From contig WJLO01000032.1 in assembly GCA_014728425.1 (NCBI GenBank), forward strand, positions 1 through 7,545: a DNA stretch of 7,545 nucleotides. Direction: 5' to 3'. Every line of letters starts with the position of its first letter. Positions within the stretch are counted from its first letter, which is position 1. Source of the DNA: Minisyncoccota bacterium. GTDB taxonomy: Bacteria > Patescibacteriota > Microgenomatia > UBA1400 > PJMF01. A program made the translations under genes and the position numbers. The notes beneath the pieces were generated by a model. It saw only the letters and a program-made list of their open reading frames with translations. It was not told the origin of the DNA and ran no database searches. Below, one piece after another: positions 1-5,011 of this stretch.

Positions 1-1
1 G

Positions 2-391
2 AATAAGCTGGGAGCATTAGAATTATGGCCATTATCTTTAGATCGTTTAGCCAATATAAAAATAATACCTTTTGAGCAAGAATTTTTATATGGGCAAGGA
101 AAGTTGACGAGCTTGATTACATTAAGTGACAGTATCTTTTGGGTTAAAGTACAGGAGAGTCCTACAGTTTTAGAATATAATCAGAGCTATGATCCTTTGT
201 GGTTTGCCGTAGACTCTAGATTAAAGTTTTTAGATCATGCAAAATTAAATAACTGGGCTAATGTTTGGATCACAGATAGAGATGGATGGATAATCATTTT
301 TTACCTTCCCGAGCTAGTCTCATTATTCAGCCTTGGTTGTTTAGTTTTTGCTACTTTGGTTTTAGTTATTAAAACTATTAACTCTAAATAA
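2..391 (+). CDS. C-terminal end of a YfhO-like / GT-C-type polytopic membrane protein (5' end outside the window)
   Basis: The frame is open from the window edge to a TAA stop, giving the last 129 residues of a longer protein. The fragment has a beta-rich extracytoplasmic part with the pattern Y-D-P-L-W (fragment residues 63-67), then H79 and L-N-N-W-A-N-V-W (82-89). A hydrophobic helix follows (about 101-124) with a short K-containing end. The pair 'YDPxW ... LNxWANxW' followed by one last membrane helix is what I recall from the C-termini of YfhO/DUF3367-like membrane proteins, thought to act in glycosyl transfer from lipid-linked sugars; this assignment is from memory. A TTG at 104 could be read as a start, but the open frame continues upstream without a stop and the family pattern expects a long N-terminal membrane part, so I treat it as internal. 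The substrate cannot be told from this end. Confidence 0.6.
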   Translation, partial: NKLGALELWPLSLDRLANIKIIPFEQEFLYGQGKLTSLITLSDSIFWVKVQESPTVLEYNQSYDPLWFAVDSRLKFLDHAKLNNWANVWITDRDGWIIIFYLPELVSLFSLGCLVFATLVLVIKTINSK

Positions 392-397
392 AAAATC

Positions 398-656
398 ATG
401 ACAAAGAGACTGATGCCCTATGCTAATATCTGCGGCCCTGGAGAGTTGACTCAATTTTGTAAGGAGCAGGGGGTTAGATGCTTTAAAAGTTGCTGCTGCT
501 ATTGATCATCTCGGCCAGGTCGGGGAGGGATTGCACACTGGCCAGTCAGCAAGAAATGCTCAAATGAGAGCCTGTTTAATAGCAGCCAGCATTGACCCTG
601 AGACTGTCCCAGCTCAATCCGTGCAAAAAGAGCTATACAAAAGCTGCGGTAAGTAA
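398..656 (+). pseudogene. Possible decayed coding remnant, faintly thiolase-like
   Basis: Two short open stretches in different frames follow one another. The first runs ATG 398 to TGA 503-505 (35 codons). The second is open from just after the TGA at 447-449 to TAA 654-656 and has no ATG at its beginning. The second frame reads like real protein: a helical A-L-K-V-A-A-A-I-D-H-L-G-Q-V-G-E-G segment, then G-Q-S-A-R-N-A, later I-D-P-E-T-V-P-A-Q-S-V, and K-S-C-G shortly before the stop. This order loosely recalls the thiolase stretch around the active-site Cys (GQ-x-x-AR-x-A, then VPA-x-T-V-N, then CGSG). However, the spacings differ by about five and four residues, so the match may be chance. 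A good SD (AAGGAG, 461-466) precedes an ATG at 478 that hits a stop after two codons; one extra base there would open a frame of about 59 codons. The higher G+C than the flank also suggests former coding DNA. Confidence 0.25.
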
Positions 657-800
657 AGCAAACTTTACCCTAAAAAAGGATTGACTCGAATGTTTTAAAA
701 GTGTCTAGTTAAGGCATTGGCCCATAAAACAGCTTGTGCTATGCAATTATTGGTCGAAAAATGTTGATTTGTCTCAAAAGTGTGTGATCAGGACAACAAA

Positions 801-829
801 TTGACAATCATCCCTAATTCTGTCATAAT
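801..829 (+). promoter_or_regulatory. Near-consensus sigma-70-type promoter, probably for rho
   Basis: A perfect -35 TTGACA (801-806) is followed by a 17-bp spacer and CATAAT (824-829), so 11 of 12 consensus bases match. Transcription would start near 836, leaving a leader of about 170 nt before the rho ATG at 1010. It points toward rho and no other gene lies between. A long leader fits the known attenuation-type autoregulation of rho in E. coli, but that parallel is inference. Confidence 0.6.
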
Positions 830-970
830 AGCATTCATCTTCAGGATAAAACTTGATTTCTAGAACAGATTTTCAAGCTCATGATTAAATATTTGTGATT
901 TCAACCAAGCGCAACCCAATAATGAGATTTTTCTTTTATCTTGATCATTTAATTAATAATTACTAATTAG

Positions 971-991
971 CCAGACTGTGCTTACAGTTGG
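971..991 (+). promoter_or_regulatory. Leader hairpin just upstream of the rho ribosome-binding site
   Basis: CCA-(G bulge)-ACTGT at 971-979 pairs with ACAGT-TGG at 984-991 around a GCTT loop (980-983), giving eight pairs with one bulged G974. It ends 8 nt before the SD at 1000-1004. No T-run follows, so it is not an intrinsic terminator. It could shield or space the SD, or take part in regulation of rho. Confidence 0.4.
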
Positions 992-999
992 TGTTAAAC

Positions 1000-1004
1000 A
1001 AGGA
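1000..1004 (+). promoter_or_regulatory. Shine-Dalgarno site of rho
   Basis: AAGGA lies 5 nt before the ATG at 1010, the normal SD spacing. It fixes the rho start and matters because it is the only clear, well-placed SD at an intact gene start in the window. Confidence 0.7.
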
Positions 1005-1009
1005 ATTTT

Positions 1010-2437
1010 ATGTCAGACAAAAACACTTCTGCAGTAGATGAGTTGGTTGGCCAACCTCCGGCCGAAAAAAAATCCAAAACTAAATCAACTAAATCAAGTT
1101 CTAAAAGTAATAAGACTAGCAAGACTACTAAAAAAGCCAAGAGCTCGCGTTCTAAAAGTGCTAAAAAAAGCCGCTCCAGTAAAAAGCGTTCTAATCACAA
1201 AAATCAGCAATCGCGTCGTAGTAACCACCGCAATAATCAGCATAGTAATAAAAAAAATCATCACAATAACCACAATAGCAGATTAGAGCAGATGCCAGAT
1301 GCAGATTTACCAACAGAAACTGTTACCGGAGTGTTAGATACTTCTCGAGATGGTCATGGAGTGTTGCGAGTGAAGTTTTCTGAGGATGAGCGCGATGCTT
1401 ATATTTCTACTTCGCAAATGCGTCGTTTTCGTTTGCGACCAGGCGATTTAATCACTGGTCCAGCCAGACGACCTAAAGATAATGAGCGTTATTGGGGTTT
1501 GCTAATGTTGGAAAAAGTTAATGGTCAAGCAGCAGAGAAGTTTAGCCAAGAAAAAAGACCAAAGTTTAAAAGTTTAACCCCAGTTTACCCAGATAAAAAG
1601 ATCAAGCTTGAGACTGGCCAGGAGCCTTTAGATCTACGTATTATTGATTTAATTGCGCCAATTGGTAAAGGTCAACGCAGTTTGCTTGTTTCTCCTCCTA
1701 AGGCTGGGAAAACTACTTTGTTAAAGCATATTGCTACTGGCGTAGCCCAAAATGAGCCCGAAGCTCATTTAATGGCTGTGTTAGTGGGTGAACGACCAGA
1801 AGAGGTTACAGATATTAAGCGCCATATTGCCAAGATTACTAAAGATCAAGGTGAAGTGGCTGCTAGCAACTTTGATGAAAGTGCTGAAGATCAATGTCGC
1901 GTGGCAGAGCTTGCTCTAGAACGAGCCAAGCGTTTAGTAGAGTTAGGTCAAGATGTAGTGATCCTGTTAGATTCGATTACTCGATTGGCCCGAGCCTATA
2001 ACTTAGCAATGCCGACCTCTGGCAGAACTTTATCTGGTGGTTTTGATCCAGCAGCCCTGTTTCCGCCCAAAAGGTTTTTTGGTGCTGCTAGAAATTTTGA
2101 AGTGCCTGGCTCATTAACCATTATTGGCACAGCTTTGGTTGATACTGGTTCTAGAATGGATGATTTAATTTATGAAGAGTTTAAGGGTACTGGTAACCAA
2201 GAGGTGCATCTAGATCGTCGGTTGGCAGAACGCCGAATTTATCCTGCTATTGATGTGCGACGCTCAGGCACCAGGCGTGATGACTTGTTAATAGACTCAG
2301 TCACTTATCAGTCTATTTCAACTTTGCACCGCATGCTAGATACTTTTAATGATGATGAGCGTACACAAACCTTGATTAATCAACTGCAGCGAACTAAGAG
2401 CAATAAAGAGTTTTTAGCAGGATTAAAAGAAGGCTAA
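1010..2437 (+). CDS. rho: Transcription termination factor Rho
   Basis: Rho is a hexameric RNA-dependent ATPase/translocase that ends transcription on untranslated RNA. Residues 1-17 are short and acidic. About 18-92 are almost only K, S, N, R, H, T and Q, a disordered basic extension where many Rho proteins carry the N-terminal helix bundle, which I do not see. The OSB-type primary RNA-binding fold spans about 103-172 (D-G-H-G-V-L-R at 114-120, Y-I-S-T-S-Q at 131-136). The ATPase core carries Walker A PPKAGKTT (229-236), catalytic E261 in GERPEEV, Walker B VVILLDSITRL (316-326), Q-loop SGRTLSGG (337-344), RFFGAARN (355-362), R-loop GSRMDD (380-385), KGTGN (392-396) and Arg-finger motif SGTR (419-422). 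All core motifs are present, so it should be active. Oddities are G260 where E. coli has D210, and loss of the aromatics of the usual DGFGFLR motif. The 475 residues exceed E. coli Rho (419) because of the extension. The start is supported by the SD at 1000-1004. Confidence 0.97.
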   Translation: MSDKNTSAVDELVGQPPAEKKSKTKSTKSSSKSNKTSKTTKKAKSSRSKSAKKSRSSKKRSNHKNQQSRRSNHRNNQHSNKKNHHNNHNSRLEQMPDADLPTETVTGVLDTSRDGHGVLRVKFSEDERDAYISTSQMRRFRLRPGDLITGPARRPKDNERYWGLLMLEKVNGQAAEKFSQEKRPKFKSLTPVYPDKKIKLETGQEPLDLRIIDLIAPIGKGQRSLLVSPPKAGKTTLLKHIATGVAQNEPEAHLMAVLVGERPEEVTDIKRHIAKITKDQGEVAASNFDESAEDQCRVAELALERAKRLVELGQDVVILLDSITRLARAYNLAMPTSGRTLSGGFDPAALFPPKRFFGAARNFEVPGSLTIIGTALVDTGSRMDDLIYEEFKGTGNQEVHLDRRLAERRIYPAIDVRRSGTRRDDLLIDSVTYQSISTLHRMLDTFNDDERTQTLINQLQRTKSNKEFLAGLKEG

Positions 2438-2450
2438 AGCAAAGCTCTTC

Positions 2451-2478
2451 CTGACAATTGTGCAGAAACTGGTAAAAT
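2451..2478 (+). promoter_or_regulatory. Promoter for the M23 peptidase gene, apparently leaderless
   Basis: CTGACA (2451-2456), a 16-bp spacer and TAAAAT (2473-2478) match 10 of 12 consensus bases. The expected start of transcription (about 2485) is within a few bases of the ATG at 2488, and no SD is visible before it. The promoter sits in the 50-bp gap after rho, so the peptidase need not depend on rho transcription. Confidence 0.45.
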
Positions 2479-2487
2479 GGACTGCAA

Positions 2488-3636
2488 ATGGTAAAATTCA
2501 GGTTTAAGCCTCAGCAGTTTAGCTCTCATTTATCAGAGCGTTCTCCTCGTTTATTAAAAGAATGGCTAGAGTTTTTGCGCTTTTTGCATTCCTATGCCAG
2601 AAGCAGAGGTTATAAATGGTTTGCTAAGTTTGAGGTTTTTAAAAACGGTATTGTAGATATTTTGTATAAAAAGCGGGGTCGTTATGCCCGGCCTTTTTTG
2701 CATTTTGGTACGATTTTGTTGATTTTCTTAGTAGTGACTCTGGGGCCAGTGATCTTTAAAGACCCCGAAGACAAGCTGGGTCAAGCCAGCAGCCCGATTT
2801 TAACCACAGCCACTGCTTATGCTCCAGACTTTTATACTTTGCAGGCAGAAGAAGTGCGCCAATATCGTGGTGGAGAAGTAATTACCCATGTAGTGCGTGA
2901 AGGAGAAACTCTTTCGGAGATTGCTGATCGTTATGGGCTACAAGTAGAAACTATTTTGTGGGAAAACGATCTTACTGCCAAGACTAAGCTTAAGCCTGGT
3001 CAGGAACTGCGAATTTTACCTGTAGATGGAGTGCGCCACAAGGTTGCTAGAGGAGAAACTATTTATAGTATTGGCAAAAAATATGGCTTAGATGGTTCTC
3101 AGGCTCAGATGATTGTTGATTATCCTTTTAATGAGTTTTTAAATGATGAAACTTTTGAAGTAGCAGTAGGTCAATACCTCATGATTCCCGAAGGAGTCAA
3201 GCCTAGTGCCAAAGCTCCAACCCGAAGAATACCAGCAGTAGCTTATACGCCAGATGCCGGCAGTGTTTCTGCTGTAGGTGCTTTTGTTTGGCCAGCTTCT
3301 GGTCGTATTACCCAGGGTTATCGGTTTTACCACAAGGCTATTGATATTGCTAATAAATCTGGAGGCACTATTGTGGCTGCTGATGCTGGTGTAGTTACTG
3401 TAGCTGGTTGGGTTGATGGTTATGGTTATGGCAATCGCGTAATCATTGATCACGGCAATGGCTATGTAACCTTGTATGCCCACTTAAGCGCTGTGCAAGT
3501 GCGAGTAGGTCAGCGGGTTAATCGTGGTGATGTCATTGGTCAGATGGGTAGTACTGGTCGGTCTACTGGGGTGCACTTACACTTTGAGATTCGTCAAGGC
3601 GGAGCCCTGCTTAATCCATTAAGCTATTTAAAGTAG
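2488..3636 (+). CDS. Membrane-anchored LysM/M23 peptidoglycan endopeptidase
   Basis: This is a predicted zinc metallopeptidase that cuts peptidoglycan cross-bridges outside the membrane. A basic cytoplasmic part (1-67) is followed by one membrane helix (about 68-90, G-T-I-L-L-I-F-L-V-V core) acting as an uncleaved signal anchor. LysM 1 covers about 133-178 (H-V-V-R-E-G-E-T-L-S-E-I-A) and LysM 2 about 184-234 (H-K-V-A-R-G-E-T-I-Y-S-I, with D-Y-P-F-N-E-F). After a short linker the M23 (lysostaphin/LytM-type) domain spans about 266-382. Zinc and catalytic residues are all there: H282 and D286 in HKAID, H332 in YAHLS, and H363/H365 in GVHLHFE. The enzyme is therefore probably active, unlike EnvC/NlpD-type proteins that have lost these residues. 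Family knowledge suggests cell-wall remodelling during growth or division. The ATG at 2488 is the first start after an in-frame TAA at 2473-2475, has no SD and lies directly behind a promoter. Confidence 0.92.
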   Translation: MVKFRFKPQQFSSHLSERSPRLLKEWLEFLRFLHSYARSRGYKWFAKFEVFKNGIVDILYKKRGRYARPFLHFGTILLIFLVVTLGPVIFKDPEDKLGQASSPILTTATAYAPDFYTLQAEEVRQYRGGEVITHVVREGETLSEIADRYGLQVETILWENDLTAKTKLKPGQELRILPVDGVRHKVARGETIYSIGKKYGLDGSQAQMIVDYPFNEFLNDETFEVAVGQYLMIPEGVKPSAKAPTRRIPAVAYTPDAGSVSAVGAFVWPASGRITQGYRFYHKAIDIANKSGGTIVAADAGVVTVAGWVDGYGYGNRVIIDHGNGYVTLYAHLSAVQVRVGQRVNRGDVIGQMGSTGRSTGVHLHFEIRQGGALLNPLSYLK

Positions 3637-3653
3637 CAGATGATTAAAGCGAT

Positions 3654-3681
3654 TTTGTAAGCAGCAACTTTGTAAGCAGCA
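3654..3681 (+). repeat. Two-copy 15-bp-period tandem repeat between the peptidase gene and obg
   Basis: The 13-base unit TTTGTAAGCAGCA occurs at 3654-3666 and again at 3669-3681, separated by AC. It is just upstream of the obg promoter region. It has no reading-frame meaning (each copy brings a TAA) and no dyad symmetry was seen. It may be a slippage product or a paired protein-binding site. Confidence 0.6.
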
Positions 3682-3696
3682 TCAACACTTTTCTCT

Positions 3697-3726
3697 CTGT
3701 CCAGATTAGCAACTAGAGGTTACAAT
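3697..3726 (+). promoter_or_regulatory. Candidate obg promoter, apparently leaderless
   Basis: The -10 TACAAT (3721-3726) ends 6 nt before the ATG at 3733, so transcription would begin on or next to the start codon. The -35 is weak (CTGTCC, 3697-3702, 18-bp spacer). A purine run AGAGG (3715-3719) ends 13 nt before the ATG, farther than a normal SD, and lies upstream of the inferred transcript start. Confidence 0.4.
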
Positions 3727-3732
3727 ATTAGT

Positions 3733-4950
3733 ATGATTGATCTTGTTAAACTAACACTTATGGCTGGCAATGGTGGCCATGGTAAAGTTTCTTTTCGTCG
3801 GGAAAAATATGTACCCAAAGGCGGTCCAGATGGCGGCCAAGGGGGTGATGGTGGTCACATCATTTTAAAAGGCAACAAAGGTTTGGCTACATTAAAACGT
3901 TTTGCTGGTGTTAAAGAGTTTGTGGCTGAAGATGGTCAGCGCGGTGGTAAGCGTAAGCAAACTGGAAAGCGTGGTCAAGATATAGTTTTGGAAGTGCCTT
4001 TGGGTACTACTGTTTGGCTCAAAGCAGAGAATTTGCCTAGTTTGATTAGAAGAGAGCGAGCCAATGGTATTGAGGGTTTGTTTCCCAAGGCAGAGGTAAA
4101 AAAACAACAATACTTTTTGCAAAAGCCCACTCAAGGTATTCCTCCTTTAACTCCACCACCAGTTCAACCTTTGAAGTCAAAACAGGCTTTGATCACTATT
4201 AAAGACCATGGTCAGCAGGTGGTGGTTTGTCAGGGTGGTTTTGGTGGTCGGGGTAACACTGCTTTTAAAGGCCCTCGTAATACTACGCCACTAGAGGCAG
4301 AATATGGTACTTTTGGTGAAGTTAAAGAAGTGGAGTTAGAGCTCAAGCTGTTGGCTGATGTAGGGCTGGTTGGTTTTCCCAATGCTGGTAAAAGCACCCT
4401 GCTTTCTAAGATTTCGCGAGCGCGGCCTAAAATTGCTAGCTATCCTTTTACTACTTTAGAGCCTAATTTAGGTATTTTAGATTTAGCTGGCCAAGGCTGG
4501 TTGCCTGCAGCAGCAGCCAAGCAGGCCCAGGTGGCTAAAAAAGAACTTACTATTGCTGATATTCCGGGGTTAATTACTGGTGCTAGTCAAGGCAAGGGTT
4601 TGGGTTTTGAGTTTTTGCGACATTTAGAGCATTGTCAAGTGTTGTGGGTAGTGTTGTATTTAGATGAAGTAGTAGTTTTTGATGAAGATTTGAGTGTAAA
4701 GCAAAAAGCCGTTCAAGCTTGGCAGCAGTATCAGGACCTCCAACAAGAGTTGCAGCAGTGGCAGGGTGGTTTAGATACTAAGCCTTATGTTTTGACATTA
4801 AATAAAATAGATATATATACTACTGAACTTATTGATGCTGTAGTTAACCTATTTAAGCAGAAAGATTCAGAACACCCAATCATGCCTTTTAGTGGAGTAA
4901 CTGGAAAAGGTTTAATTGAAGTAGTTAGAGAACTGCAACAGTATTTTTAA
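3733..4950 (+). CDS. obg: Obg family GTPase, short form without C-terminal domain
   Basis: Obg (CgtA) is a GTPase that works on the large ribosomal subunit during assembly and stress signalling. The glycine-rich Obg fold starts at residue 1 (A-G-N-G-G-H-G-K-V-S-F-R-R-E-K, then P-K-G-G-P-D-G-G-Q-G-G-D-G-G) and ends near 200 (G-G-F-G-G-R-G-N at 168-175). The G domain has G1 GFPNAGKS (214-221), switch I A-S-Y-P-F-T-T-L-E-P-N (235-245), G3 DIPG (276-279), switch II ending in G-L-G-F-E-F-L-R-H, G4 NKID (357-360) and G5 SGVTGKG (387-393). All nucleotide-binding motifs are intact. The protein ends right after the G domain, so the variable OCT domain of many Obg proteins is absent. The distance from VPLGT (88) to GGFGG (168) is about 80 residues where I expect about 32, so roughly 50 extra residues, proline-rich in part, sit in the Obg fold. 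A second, smaller insertion (about 253-270) precedes G3. The start gives the exact family N-terminus. Confidence 0.95.
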   Translation: MIDLVKLTLMAGNGGHGKVSFRREKYVPKGGPDGGQGGDGGHIILKGNKGLATLKRFAGVKEFVAEDGQRGGKRKQTGKRGQDIVLEVPLGTTVWLKAENLPSLIRRERANGIEGLFPKAEVKKQQYFLQKPTQGIPPLTPPPVQPLKSKQALITIKDHGQQVVVCQGGFGGRGNTAFKGPRNTTPLEAEYGTFGEVKEVELELKLLADVGLVGFPNAGKSTLLSKISRARPKIASYPFTTLEPNLGILDLAGQGWLPAAAAKQAQVAKKELTIADIPGLITGASQGKGLGFEFLRHLEHCQVLWVVLYLDEVVVFDEDLSVKQKAVQAWQQYQDLQQELQQWQGGLDTKPYVLTLNKIDIYTTELIDAVVNLFKQKDSEHPIMPFSGVTGKGLIEVVRELQQYF

Positions 4951-5011
4951 GGTAATTTTCCTTGATGTTTTTAAGGTATTTAGTATTGATCTTGTAATCT
5001 TTAATGTTTTT
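4951..5011. other. Convergent gene junction with only a weak AT-rich inverted repeat
   Basis: The 61 bp between the obg stop and the end of the opposite-strand gene hold CTTGTAA (4991-4997), matched by TTACAAG (5012-5018), which overlaps that gene's stop codon. The T-run lies inside the 14-nt loop, not after the stem, so this is not a canonical intrinsic terminator for either gene. A second, 4-bp stem (AAGG/CCTT, around 4949-4963) is too weak to count. Termination may be Rho-dependent or may occur outside this gap. Confidence 0.35.

Larger units (their letters stand above)
392..1009. other. 618-bp stretch without an intact gene, upstream of rho
   Basis: No convincing intact CDS, tRNA or rRNA was found on either strand. 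Hand counts give 116/240 G+C for 421-660, but 20/60 for 661-720, 16/60 for 841-900 and 16/60 for 901-960, so the segment has two parts. The first (about 398-656) reads like eroded coding sequence. The second is AT-rich intergenic DNA with a near-consensus promoter at 801-829 and a hairpin at 971-991 just before the rho ribosome-binding site. No strong hairpin plus T-run was seen after the membrane-protein gene that ends at 391. Confidence 0.6.

Noticed and set aside
681..709. Second promoter-like pair TTGACT-17-TCTAGT upstream of rho
   Set aside because: The -35 is good but the -10 matches only 4 of 6 bases, and a much better promoter lies 120 bp closer to rho.
941..969. TTGATC with AT-rich -10 candidates just before the rho leader hairpin
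   Set aside because: No -10 with more than three consensus matches lies at an acceptable distance; the AT-rich run makes weak matches unavoidable.
392..1009. Possible tRNA, CRISPR array or mobile-element end in the gene-free stretch
   Set aside because: I saw no tRNA T-arm or anticodon-arm pattern, no regularly spaced repeats, and no terminal inverted repeats or transposase-like frame.
1038..1286. Open frame of 82 codons inside the start of rho, + strand, other frame
   Set aside because: It mirrors the low-complexity Lys/Ser/Asn-rich part of rho, has no SD and no family-like sequence, and is fully inside a certain gene.
2454..2461. Palindrome ACAATTGT overlapping the -35 of the peptidase promoter
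   Set aside because: Eight bases of symmetry in AT-rich DNA is weak evidence for an operator, and the symmetry does not extend further.
3139..3483. Open frame of 114 codons on the minus strand inside the M23 peptidase gene
   Set aside because: It is antisense to the LysM/M23 coding region, rich in I/S/N/T as expected of a shadow frame, and shows no domain.
3892..4134. Open frame of 80 codons on the minus strand inside obg
   Set aside because: It is antisense to a well-supported gene with no recognisable motif.
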